Source of the DNA: Dactylis glomerata
Lineage: Eukaryota; Streptophyta; Magnoliopsida; Poales; Poaceae
NCBI GenBank assembly: GCA_007115705.1
Contig: QXEO01000382.1
Span: 7,903,318-7,967,317 of the forward strand
Direction: 5' to 3'
Length of the DNA stretch: 64,000 nt
How positions within the stretch are numbered: the first letter of the stretch is position 1; every line of letters starts with the position of its first letter. Shown here in pieces: positions 45,671 to 57,212 of this stretch. The translations under genes and the position numbers were made by a program. A model generated the notes under the pieces. The model saw only the letters and a program-made list of their open reading frames with translations, did not search any database and was not told where the DNA came from.

Positions 45671-46639
45671 TGCTCGAGGTTTTGGGGAGAGAAGACTGGG
45701 GAGAAGGTGGGGTGAATGTGGCCAGACGCGCGGTAGGCCGCGATAAATAGACGGCCGCGCATTAACTCGCCTCGCTACGTGGAAGCTACACGTCCGTCGG
45801 CGGCAGGCTTTTACAGCGCGCGGAAGACGATGCGATGAGGACGACGACCGGCCTTTCTCGCCGACAAGTCGGGGCCATCAGGCGCGCGGGAACTTTCATC
45901 GGTGTTTCCCGCGCATTTGTTTCCTTCGGACTCTCCGAGCGTGCCCCGGGGGACCGGGTATGGCCTGGGCTCACTGGATGGATGAAAGCCCAAATCCGAG
46001 CGAAAACGAGGAACCGGGGGCACGACTGAACCGTTTTTTGCCGTCCGGATGAAAAAAAGAGCTATCGGGGACCTCATCGGGTTCATGGCTGGAGATGCTC
46101 TGACATATATCTATCCGTGGAGTGGATATGGTTAGAACCGCGGGTTAGTTTTTACGAAAAGTCAAGAGCTAAAATGTAACTATTAGCACAGATCTGCCCT
46201 TATAATAAGACTACGGGTCTTTTTAAAAAACTAAAATACTAAAATGCAAATTTGCTTCGCGGCTTATTCCGATCGCCAGACCACGATTGAACTGCGCGGA
46301 CCGCAACCGATTTCCACCGGGATGGATCGGCCGACGCCGTTGCCCTAAGGTTTTTAGGTTGACCTTATAGCTACCAAATTGGCAAATACTATATGAGATT
46401 CAAAGTATCCGCGCACTGATTCCGTGGCCAAATCTGAGAGCATACCTTTTCACCTTCCATATATCCATATCCGTTTCTAATTTACAATCTGATCGCTGTG
46501 CTTTATACTATGCGTTACGGAGCGCCGGCTGCTGCCATCGATTCCTAGGTGTACAAGAAAGAAAGTGGTCACCGGCGTAAAACTCTGCAAGAGAAAACCT
46601 GCACGGGCACGCCCCAACCCCGTTCGCGCTCGCACGACG
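45671..46639. other. Right part of the Harbinger-like element and RING unit 4 flank
   Basis: 45671-46100 is the promoter-side end of the DNA transposon, without a gene. 46104-46639 is AT-rich then mixed DNA leading to RING-H2 unit 4. CATATATCCATATCC near 46459 is comparable to the TATA-rich region of unit 1. Confidence 0.4.
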
Positions 46640-47014
46640 ATGACGGTTGTCGACTCCGTCCTAGGCTTGTTTATGTCGCTCGCGTCGGCGGCGCTTTCCT
46701 TCGCCCTGCCCTGCTGGAGCCAAACCAGCGGGAGGGAAGAAGATACCGTAGACACTTGGCTGGTATCGCAGCCGCCGCCGTCGGCGCGGATGGGGAACAA
46801 GGAGCCGTGGTACTTCCAGTACTCCGCCGTGGATGGCGGCGGGAGGGCGGCGGGAGAGAGGCAGCCGGTGTGCACGATGTGCCTGGAGCTGCTGGTGGAG
46901 GGGGGTGGCGTGGCGCCACCGGGACTTCGTGGAGCTGTGGACGAGGACCAAAGCAAGAACACCTGCCCGATGTGCAGGCCGGCGGGATCGGAACCATTTT
47001 CGATCGGCTGCTGA
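46640..47014 (+). pseudogene. RING-H2 pseudogene, unit 4
   Basis: Paralog of the genes at 11277 and 18384. ATG 46640 follows the same CGACGATG context. The product has an N-terminal hydrophobic segment (about 5-22), the family patch NKEPWYFQYSAVDGG and the first RING pair CTMC. An internal deletion with compensating frameshifts then replaces the third to sixth ligands. WRHRDFVELWTRTK can still be read in another frame, and the original frame returns for CPMC. The ORF stays open for 124 codons but the RING cannot fold. It lies inside the duplicated 26.6-kb unit, so another copy is expected to the right of the window. Confidence 0.75.
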
Positions 47015-47602
47015 AGACAGGTTTGACGTTTAGTTCAGATGTGAGTATGTGACTGTCTTGAGCAACAGCACTCGTACCGTGCCAGTATCAGAATGTTGGC
47101 ATGGAATTTAGAAATTCAGATGAAGCTTGGGCATTTTTGGGTTGGTGAATTTCAGTTTTTGGACGAACATGTGCTCTGATCATTCGTTTGTTTTGGTTGC
47201 TTATCAAGCATACCGATCGATAACATGTGCTCTCATCATAACTGCTGTATGCACCATGTTTTGATGCGAGCACCAATTTTCTGCTGTTTGTAATTGCGTG
47301 ATGTCCCCGTACGCTCGTGAATTGATGTAGGTCACTGGCAATGAATTCGAAAACTGCTGTACATAGCGACACTTTGCTAGTCCTGAAGTATGTTAAAGTT
47401 GCCATTTAGTTCAGCTCAAGTTCAGTTGTGGATGCCACTTAGTTTAATTTAGTTAGGAGCAACAATTGGCATTCAGTTTATTTCAGAATACATACTTCTG
47501 TTTAATTTGCATATGCAAAAGTTTATTCACTGGAACACTTTGCCTTACAGATATACTGAGTTCTACACATGCACATAGCGACTGGAGTTCTTTTTTAGTC
47601 TA
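47015..47602. other. Intergenic DNA right of RING unit 4
   Basis: AT-rich sequence, no supported gene. Confidence 0.4.
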
Positions 47603-47908
47603 AGAGCATCTATAGCAGACCCCTCGTCCCGCTCCGACCCGCAAAATAACCATCGGTATGCGAGTTGGGGGTCAAAAAATCACGCACAGTAGAAACCCCA
47701 TCCGCGCGCGACCCGCAAAGTTTTTTGGGGGCGTCACCAATTCCCGCGCCCAGCGACATGAACTAGTAGGGGTTCGCGGGTAAAACCGAGCCCGATTCCC
47801 ATCTCGTGTGAGGCGTTGGCGGGACTGAAGTTTCAGCGCGCGCTCCTCCCGCTTCCGTGCCGCCTCGCCTCCGATCTCCTCTCCCCGACCGGCTCCGGCC
47901 TCGTCCCA
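47603..47908. repeat. Possible left part of a PIF/Harbinger-like element
   Basis: AGAGCATCTATAGCAGACCCC near 47603 resembles a terminal sequence of small grass DNA transposons. The GC-rich interior is cut by a CACTA end at 47909. No matching right terminus was found. Confidence 0.3.
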
Positions 47909-48190
47909 CACTACTAGGAAAACAGCTATAGGTGGAAGACTTACCCGTAGCGCATATAGCAAGTGGTGCGCTGCGGCTATTTAGCCGTAGCGCACCCTGC
48001 ACAGTGCGCTGCTGCTATACACATTACCCGCAGCGCACCAGAGCTAAGCGTGCGCTACGGCTATTCGTAGACCTGGACGGCCGTTTTTCCTAAGCTTACC
48101 CGTAGCGCACCCTTCGAGAATGCGCTACGGGTAGTTAGTGTTACCCGTAGCGCATTCACGAGAGGTGCGCTACGGGTAAGTTTAGGAGAG
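47909..48190. mobile_element. Terminal segment of a CACTA (En/Spm) transposon
   Basis: Starts CACTACTAGGAAAACAGC, a Triticeae CACTA terminus. About nine direct and inverted copies of a CCGTAGCGCAC-type motif follow within 270 bp, as in CACTA subterminal regions bound by transposase. No second terminus is seen before E2. The segment runs straight into Gypsy gag sequence near 48190, so the rest is deleted or this end carries foreign DNA. Confidence 0.65.
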
Positions 48191-50518
48191 ACGTATAGGC
48201 ATAATGTGTGGAAGGCACCTTTTTTGTCCTTGATTGGGTTGCCCTTGCCAGCGCCACCCTCTGCCTTTTCGGCGGGTTTGGGCGCAGGGTCTTCGTCCAT
48301 GTCACTGCCATCCCTGGACTCCTTGTCTTTGTCCGCTTTCCCTTTGCCACAAGGCCGTTGTCGCTGGCTGCGCTTGAAGCCAGCTTCTTGATCCGCCTTG
48401 AGGTCGTTGACAAACTTGCAGTTCCGGCTGGTGTGGTTGCACTTTCCCGAAGCGTCGCGATGGGTGAAACATGGCATGTCGCGGTATTCGTCGTAAGACA
48501 CGGGGGCGGATGGCACCGAAGCGGGAGTTGCAGAACTCCGCGGCTGGCCACTGCTAGTACCGCGTCCTCTTCCGCGCTGGCCGCTTTGGCTCTTGTCAGC
48601 GAAGGTTGTGGCCACCATATCCGGAGCCTGCTGCTCTTCTGGCGGATTCTTCCGTTTGTTGCTGCTATTCCGCTTTCCAGTGTTCTGGATGGCGAAAGCC
48701 TTCAGAGATTCGCGGGCATCGTCGTTGGCGGCCGCGTAATTGCTTGCAATGGTGATCATGGAATTTAGGGTTAGTTTCCCTTCGTTCCTTTCCCGCAACA
48801 GGCGATGGCAGAGCAGTTGGCCTCTCTCCAAACTGTCAATAAACATGAGGATGGCGGATTCATCAGTAACCCCTTCACAGGAGTTCTTCATATCAAGCCA
48901 TCGCGCGAGGAAAGTTCGGGAGGTCTCGTCGTCGGCCCGTCGGCACCGTTGGAGGTCACCAATGTTATGGGGTCTCTTGTAAGTCCCCTCGAAATTTTCG
49001 GTGAACGCAGTTTGCATATCGAACCAAGTCTGATGGAGTTTTCTGCCAAGTCGTTGATCCACTGCCTCGCAGTGCCGGATAGCATCAGGGGCAAATAGCG
49101 GACAACAACGTTGGGTGATCCCCCGGCGAACTGTACTGCGTTGAAGTAGTCTTGTAACCACGTTAAAGGCCTATCGACTCCATTGTACTGGCGGATATTT
49201 TTCTTGATCTTGAACCCATGCGGGATGGGCTCATCACGAATCCGTTGTCCAAAGCACTTTGGGCCGAGAAAGAAGGCTGTTTGAGACTTGGCAATCTCGT
49301 TTAGATGAGTACGAGCATCGTAGGGCTTCTGGTGCGGCGGATCCTTGCGAGAGTTGCGTGACCTTGCTGGTCCGCCACCACCACCGCCGCCGCCATGGGG
49401 GCTCCCTGGTGGGGATGGCGAAGGGTCACGTCGTCGTTTACTCTCGCCGTCCTGCGACTGATCTTTGCAGCTACGACGGCTTCCTTCTGTTTTTCGTGGA
49501 GATGGATCGTCGTCATGGCGGCGGGAGCCTTGCCCTTTGTCATCGTGGTGGCGATTGGAGCGATGCTTGTCCTTATCGCCGCCGCGGTGCGCGCCGTCGT
49601 CATGGCGAGATTGGTCCCTTCTTTTGGATCCGCCGTCTCTGCTGGTTTCCCGTCGTGGCGGATCGTCTTTGCGTCCAGCGTCACGGCTTCGTCCTCGCTT
49701 GCCATCATTGTCGTGTATGACGATCCCTCCCTTTGGGACTTCGAACGTCTTATACTTTGGTGGCGGCATGTTGGTCTTATGGCGAGGGGTAGCATTATCC
49801 TCTTGGTATCCGTAAGCAGGGTAATTCTTGCGGGGTGGCGATGGATTTCTCTGTGGGCCTTTGCCATTTCGTTTGTCATCGGAGGATATTGGGATGGCGT
49901 TCGCCCGGTTGCGAGCTTCTCTTCTTCGGATTTCTGAGGATCCGGTATGAGATTCGTTGTCAGGGCGCGTACCATGGTTGCCAGCCCCCGGAGCCTTAGA
50001 GGCAGTGCTGGACCTGCATAGCGCGGGATCAGATTCGAGCCGTCATGATGACGTAGCCTTCTCCTGTTGCACTAATGCTTTGGTCATCAGTTTCACCGCC
50101 GTTTCTAGGGCTGCTGGGCTCTTATTATGCTCCAATAGCTCCTTTGCAGCCACGATATTTTCAATGGGCGTAGCCCTAACTTCATCGCGGTTTTTATCCA
50201 CGTATGGCGGATTCTTGATGTACATCTTGGCCAGAGTTTCCGCCGTTGGTACGGTGAACTCAAGGTTTCGTACCAGCTGCGGGTCGCCTCCCTCGTTTAT
50301 CTGGTTCTGGATGAGAGTAACATACTTCTCTTCCATGTTCCTTGCGCGCTTCAGCGTGTCTTGAGCTTTAGCAATGTCGCCATCAAGCTGCTGGCCCATC
50401 TTCTCGACTCGCTTTGCTTCCTTGAGGAGTGCTCGCCTCTTCTTCTCGAGATCGTTCACATCTCTGACATAGTCAGGGGTGATTGGATCTGCCAGAGTTC
50501 CGTAGACGACCTTGTCCA
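48191..50518 (-). pseudogene. Decayed Ty3/Gypsy-type gag region
   Basis: On the minus strand from 50518 a frame reads a charged helical region (YVRDVNDLEKKRRALLKEAK) to a TGA at 50045-50043. It then continues in frame through a basic, Ser/Arg/Asp-rich linker with MPPPKYKTFEVPKGG (Met at 49769). The Retrotrans_gag core follows (WLQDYFNAVQF ... LSGTARQWINDL). A frameshift near 49030-49040 moves it to the frame of WFDMQTAFTENFEGTY, RTFLARWLDMKN and a C-x3-H-type zinc-binding stretch (CNHTSRNCKF). It ends near 48200 at the CACTA junction. The right side is cut by E2. Protease and pol are absent. The stop is where CGA would become TGA by CpG decay. Confidence 0.75.
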
Positions 50519-52243
50519 TGAAGGGATTCGCAGCATAGTAAATCAAAAATTTCCTACGGATGCGAACAAGAAAGCCAAGATCTAATCTAGGAGATGTAAT
50601 CAACGAGAGAGGTAGATGAGATCTTCATACCCTTGAAGATTCGCACAGCGGAAACGTTCAATAGAACGTGGTTGACGTAGTCGTACTTGCCGTCTCCTCC
50701 TCGCGATCCGATCCGATCCTACGCCGCAAGTGGCGGCGCCTCCGAGAGTTGCACACGTGCGGTGCAGCGACGTCTCCTCCTTCCTTGGTCCAGCAAGTAT
50801 GGTGGAGAGATAGATTGGATCAGCAGCACGACGGCGTGGTGCTTATGGTGGAGAGTTTCTGCGGCAGGGCTTCGCCTACACGCAGTCGCGCGAGAGAGAG
50901 AGAGGGCAGCAGTTGGCGGCTAGGGTTTAGGTTAGGGGTAGAGAGGGCTGCGCCCTTGCCCCCCTATATATAGAGGGGTGGCCGGCCAGCTTGGCCTCTC
51001 CCCAAACCCTAGGGCGCCGACTTGGAGTAGGAAGAGTGGGGGGCAAGTTTTCCCCCTTTCCTTCTTTGAAGACTCCCTTAGGGTTTCCCCTTGGGCTGGC
51101 CGGCTGGGCCTTAGGGGCCTTGTGCGCCTGGCCCAGGGCGGCCAGGGCACTTCCCCTTAGGCCCACGCAGGCCTCCATCAAGTGGGCCCACGTTGGTCCC
51201 ACTCCGGAACCTTCTAGAACCTTCCGGTACAATACCGATAAACTCCGAAACCTTTCCGGAATCCAAAAACTGCTTTCCTTTATATGAATCTTATTCTCCG
51301 GACCATTCCGGAACCTCTCGTGACGTCCTGGATCTCATCCGAGACTCCGAACTAAAACTCATAAACCAATTATCCATTCTATCCTAGCGTCGATGCACGT
51401 TAAGTGTGTGACCCTACGGGTTCGAGAATATGCAGACATGATCTTCTATCAATAATCAATAGCGGGATCTAGAAACCCATATTGACTCCCACATATTCAT
51501 CGATGATCATATCGGATGAACCACGATGTCAGGATTCAATTAATCCCGTATATGTATTCCCTTCGTCACACGATATTTTACTCGCCCGAGATTTGATCGT
51601 CGGTATCGCCATACCTAGTTCAATCTCGTTCACAGCAAGTACTTTACTCGTTCTGTAATCCGATATCACTTCGTGATTAACTCCTTAACCACATGCTTGC
51701 AAGCGGTGTTGATATCGATTACCGAGTGGGCCCGAAGTATATCTCTCCGACTTGGGAGGGACAAATTCCATCTCGATACATACAACCCAACAAGTACTTT
51801 CCGATCACCTGAGAGACACCTTTATTATCACCCTCACATAGGATGACGTTTGATGACTTCAAAGCTTTCTTCCGATACTAGGGAGTTGTATTATCTCATG
51901 GTCTAAGGAATACAATACATGACATAGAAAAAGCTTCGCAAAGATGAACACGATGACACGATCTAATTGCTCTGCTTTATTTGGGTCTGTCCATCATATC
52001 ATTCTCCTAATGATATGATCTCATTATTAATTGACAACTCATGTCTATGGTTAGGAAACCTTAACCATCATTAATCAATGAGCTAGTCCATAGAGGCGTA
52101 CTAGGGACACGGTGTTGTTCATAAACCACACAAGTATTAATGTTTCCGCTTAATACAATTATAGCATGGAGTATAAACATTATCATGAACAAGAAATATG
52201 ATAATAACAATATTATTATTGCCTCTAGGGCATATTGTCTTCA
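50519..52243 (-). repeat. E2 3' LTR
   Basis: 1,725 bp; starts TGAAGGGATTCGCAGC and ends CATATTGTCTTCA on the plus strand. E2-specific variants include GGGATTCG, AAAATTTCC, TTGAAGATTCGC, TCAATAGAACG, TACTTGCC and CTGCGGCAGG. These serve as markers for the chimeric LTR at 57213. Confidence 0.9.
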
Positions 52244-55200
52244 GTCTCCCACTTGCACTAGAGTCAATAATCTAGTTAATACTTGCGCATTCAACACCTA
52301 TGGCATTCCGGTGTTACTCATACGCGTTGCACGTGGTAAACCTTATCTACGGGTCTGACACTTTCAGGTCCGTTTGTATTTGCATATCTTTTGCGTCATC
52401 ACGCATTACTCATCTTGACATGAGATGGCATCGTATAAACTTGGTCTTCTGGCGAGACCTCAATTTCTTTGCCGAGACTATGTTGTCACTATTGTCATAC
52501 AATAGAACTACATAGTACTAGCACACTTAGAAAAATAGCGATATCCACCGTGCGTCGAAATACTCATTGGTCCGCACACATCGGTATGTATGATTTCCAA
52601 CAAGTCCGTTGCTCGCTCCATTATTCCGGAGAACGGGGTTTTGATCATCTTGCCCATGAGACACGGCTCGCACGTGTCAAATGATTCAAAATCAAGAGAC
52701 TCCAAAAGTCCATCAGAATGGAGTTTCTTCATGCGTTTTACGCCAATATGACCTAGACGACAGTGCCACAAATAAGTTGAATTATCACTATCTACTTTGC
52801 ATCTTTAATGCCGCTTCTAAAGCGATTATATACTTAGCCCTCGTTGCAGTGTCCGCCACAATATTAACATTGGAACTCATCCAAGTCATCATGGAACTTT
52901 CTTCCACCTTATTATGCCACCTTCTAACTCAAAACAAATAGCTTAAAAATTGAGATAAAATTTTACTTGTATGTGTGACAAAGCCAATGTAACTCATTGC
53001 AATGAACCATTTGTCACTTCTGCATACAGAACATATTCTTACTTCTTGAAAGTGCATAAGAATATCTTTACTATTGTCCAACGATCATCATATGAATGCT
53101 ATAACTTTTAGAGCATTGGACACATCTGGATCTACATATCATGGTATACAAGATTGATAAAATCATTCTTGTGGTTTCACACATCAAGTGTCAAAACAAT
53201 TGATTCTTGCTCCAACCTCTTCCATGCAACAAGAACCATTCTTATTGTTTCCATATTGAACAAATTCAATATTTCATCTATGTACTCTGGCAAAACTATA
53301 TTAGTGTCTCAATCTATCTGCATAGACATTGATGCTTAATATTCTGGTTTTACCTAAGTCTTTCATCAAAAACTAATTTTAATGAAAACTTCACAAATAT
53401 CAAGAAAAACACATAATTTCCAATGAACGATATGTCATCTACATAAAGCATTAGAAATATGTCTTAACACTCCCACTTACTTTCTTGTAAATACAAGCAT
53501 CTTCAAATATCTTGATGAAATTAACACTTTAACATTTTCATCATTGAAGATTCCAACTTCGCTATGCTTACTTCTACCATAGAAGTTTACATACATATCT
53601 AGCAACCTTTGAATCAACAAAACCCATTGGGTCGTGTCAGGTACACGTCCTTGGTGTGCATTCCGGTAGAGGAACGTTGTTTCGTTTATTCAACTAACAT
53701 ATCTCTATATGTAATTGTTGCTAGAATAATTCATATGACGAAGTCAGGGCCCATCATCGCTTCTTTGTATATTGTTGGTTACTATTATCTAATAATATCT
53801 CGTCCTCAAATCTTGCTATTTGATTACGACCAACTTGGTTAAATAGCAACTTTGATGCCATGACTACAACATATTGTAGACGCGTGAGCTATGAATGCAG
53901 TTGCCGCTTCCAGAACAAATTCTGGTGCTGCGCTACTCTGATCATCTTGCTCAGATTCAATAACCTCATCAAGTTCTATCTTCCTCCTACTTAAACCTTT
54001 CGCGAAAAACTCCTTCATAAGAAGTTCACTTCTTTCAGTGACAATCACCTTTAATTGGGTTTATGGCAGAAGAAACACCCATCGAAATTCTTTGGGATAA
54101 CCTACAAAGACTTACTAATCCAATTTTGGTTGTAAACATTTTACACATATGCCTTGCATACCAAAATTCAAGAAAAGACAACTATAAATTGTATGGTGTC
54201 ATTTCGGTAGATTATGATGGTACTCTATTCAGTGAAAAGCGGTAGTCTCTAAAGCATAATCCACAAATTATATTGGTAGTTTATTGATCATTGATCTAAC
54301 CATGTCAAACAAGGTTGGATTACATCCATCGAAAAACTCCATACTCCTATGGTGTTTATCACGATGCAAGTTTGTGGAACAATTCCTCTAACTCTTAGAT
54401 GTTTGCTAAACTTGTAACTCAAATATTCTTCTTTATGATCCAATCATAAAAACTTGAATTTTTCTTGTTACAATAATTTCCACTTCATAAATTGAACAAT
54501 TTCAATTGTTTCATACTTCTATCTCATCAAGTAGATATACCATACATCTATTCGAGTCATTGATGAAATAGAAAATACACCATGATCGACTTCACACCAT
54601 GGACTATATACATCAACATGTATGATCTCCATTTAGTTAGTCGCTTGATCTGTCCATGGCCCATGAACAAAGTTTAATCATCTTTAGGAAAAGTCTCACA
54701 AGCGTCAATCAATTCAAAATCAATTGACTCGAAAATCTATCAATATAGAATTTCTTTCATGTTTTGTTTCCAATATGACTTAAACGGCGGTGTCATATAT
54801 AAGTGAAATTCGTTTTGTCTTGCGACCTTTAGCACCAGTGTTATATATGTCTATTTCACCAACAAGATAATAATAATCTATCCATCGATTATGGAAGACG
54901 GTAATAATTTGAACAACCATTGCTCTTATAATACCAGAACAAAATAACAATTATTAAGTTCATGAAATATATTGAAGGCTAGGTTTGATGTCGACGAGAA
55001 GCACAATAACACTTTTATTTGTATCTCGACATGCATCATTACCATATTCTTTTACTAGTTACTTAGGCCATTGTACTTCTTGTATTGTGTTGCTTTGTAT
55101 GACATTTCATACCAACAAATCAGTATCGAATACCCAAGAATTACATTGTTAACGAGCAAAAGAATTCATCTATAACATGTATATCATTTATATACCTGAG

Positions 55201-56025
55201 CTGGACAATTCCAGTCTTTTCCTTTTTCTACCAAATAATTTTGCAGATCCTATTTAGCATTTCCTCTCTTTTTAGAAGAATCTATCGACATCAATAGTGG
55301 CATCAATCATTTGACACATAGTCCAAAGGATTTTTAGTCAAATACTAATAGCCTTGGATTTTGCACTTTGAAGTGGATCGCCATCATCATATGATTGGTA
55401 TTCTTCCAGATTCCATTCTTTAGTCTTCTTTTGGTATAGCAAAACAATTTAGCCGATACCTTTTCATTCGTCCTATCATGACATCTTTCATGATGAAACT
55501 ACTATAGCTTATAAGGATGAATGCAAGTATAATATTAGTTCCCAAACTTTTGGGTGATCGGGACGCCTAGCATCTTCAATCTTTGCATATAGTCATACAA
55601 TATGAGCATATGTTCTTTTACTAAATTATACTTCATCATTTTGCAAACAATCAAAGTCTTAGATATCAAATATCTTTCACTTCTTATTTGTTTCTGAAAC
55701 AATTCTTTCAGCTCGATGATCACTTTGATTCTCAAACAATTTTGAAGATCAATTTATCATGAAGGCAAACATATGATCTTTAGATACTAAACTTGAATCG
55801 TTGCTCTTAGATTAATACAATTTATTAAATCCTATGGAGCAAGCAAGGTTTGCTAAAGTGTGCAATAGGACTTAATCTTTAGTCTTGACATTCTAACTAA
55901 ACGGCACTAGACCGAAAAGTGATTATCCAGAATTCTATAGTTCTTTTAACTCAATTAAGCTAAGTGTCGGTGGGAAACGGTGCCAAAGACTACAACGACT
56001 TATGCAAATACAACAAGATTTAGTT
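52244..56025 (-). pseudogene. E2 degenerate gag-pol region
   Basis: Collinear with E1 gag-pol but full of stops and shifts. Recognisable islands are RNase H/RT-like sequence next to the LTR, an integrase-reverse transcriptase hinge at 53839-54048 (RKIELDEVIE ... SSAAPE), a decayed integrase at about 54560-54830, and a Gag-like fragment at 55535-55735. The decay is far greater than the roughly 1% difference of the LTRs and leader, so the coding region was already dead when this copy inserted. Confidence 0.75.
52529..52806 (-). pseudogene. Extra integrase patch inside E2, nearly intact
   Basis: 277 bp closely matching E1 27841-28117. It encodes the HHCC zinc motif (WHCRLGHIG ... CEPC) and the first integrase motif HTDVCGP. 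It sits in the RNase H region near the 3' LTR, not at the integrase position, where E2 has its own decayed version. It is only a few percent different from E1, so it was acquired recently from an autonomous relative. Confidence 0.8.
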
Positions 56026-57199
56026 CAAGATAATTAGTTCAAGTTAATCAAATTACTAATGAACTCCCACTAAATTCAACATCCCTCAAGTTGTTTAGTG
56101 AACACGATCCAAATTCACCACACCTAATCCGATCTTCACGAGAAGAGATGTGGTTTCAATGGTGGACAACTCAGTGTCGATCATATCATTCATATGACTC
56201 ATGATTAACCTTTCGGTTCATGTGTTCCGAGGCCATGTCTGTACATGCTAGGCTCGTCAAGTCAAACCCAAGTATTTTCCGCGTGTGCAAAACTGGCTTG
56301 CACCCGTTGTATGTGAACGTAGAGTTTATAGCACCCGATCATCACGAGGTGCTTGAAAACGACGAACTTTCGCAACGGCGCATACGAGGGGAGAACACAA
56401 TTTTATCTTGATCTTTAAGTGAGGAATCATCTTATAATGCTACCGTCGCGATCTAAGCACAATAAGATACATAAAAGGATAAACATCACATGCATATAAT
56501 TTTATGTGACATGGTATAGCCAATCTCCGCGCCATGATCTCCATCTTGTGCGTGCCGGCATGATCTCCATCACTCCACCATGATTGCCTCCACCACGAAT
56601 AGCAACTACAACTATTGCTAACTACTTAGCGATAAAGTAAAGCTATTACATGGCGTATAAGAAGTTGACACGCAGGTCATACACAATTATAAAGACAACC
56701 ATATGGCTCCTGCCGGTTGTGAACTCATCGACATGCAAGTCGTGAAAGATTACAAAACATGATCATCGCATACATCTCAATTCATACACATCATGTCTTG
56801 GGCCATACCATATCACAAAACACTCCCTGCAAAAACAACTTAGACGCCTCTACTTTGTTGTTGCATGTTTTACGTGGCTTATGGGAGTAGCAAGCTAAGA
56901 ACGATTCTTACCTACGAAAGCCACAACGGTGATATTATGGTTGCTAACATCCGTTGTAAATCTCATGACTACTATAGTGAGAGAAACTGGCATCCACCAG
57001 CCGCATGTGTGGAACAAGCCACACGTCAAGTGCGGAGCCGGTCTCGCGAACGCGGTCCCGTAAAGTTGGCCTGGACCGCTTCGATCTCACTATACCGCGC
57101 CATAAGAAATACACAACAAGAGGTTTGCAACAGAAAACATCAACGCCCGCAACAAGCATGTTGCGTTCTACTCGTGAAACACATCTACGCATAGATCTA
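56026..57199 (-). other. E2 5' leader
   Basis: About 1.2 kb nearly identical to the E1 leader (29430-30601), with about 15 differences by eye. Conservation of leader, primer site and LTRs, unlike the coding part, fits selection on cis signals for mobilisation in trans. Confidence 0.75.
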
Positions 57200-57211
57200 G
57201 CTCTGATACCA
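57200..57211 (-). other. E2 primer binding site
   Basis: TGGTATCAGAGC on the minus strand, one base from the LTR, as in E1. Confidence 0.88.
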
Positions 57212-57212
57212 C

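Larger units (their letters stand above)
33969..46100. mobile_element. PIF/Harbinger-like DNA transposon (about 1.85 kb) split by E3
   Basis: The ends are GAGCATCTCCA (33969-33979) and its inverted copy TGGAGATGCTC (46090-46100), flanked by TGA at 33966-33968 and 46101-46103. A short TIR and 3-bp target duplication suggest PIF/Harbinger, although the usual target is TWA. Removing the E3 insertion leaves about 1.85 kb with one minus-strand ORF of about 380 codons and no transposase. The ORF is read from the right end toward the left. A partial second copy of the left end lies at 60567. Confidence 0.55.

Noticed and set aside
54060..54245. 60-codon plus-strand ORF in E2
   Set aside because: Chance frame antisense to decayed pol.
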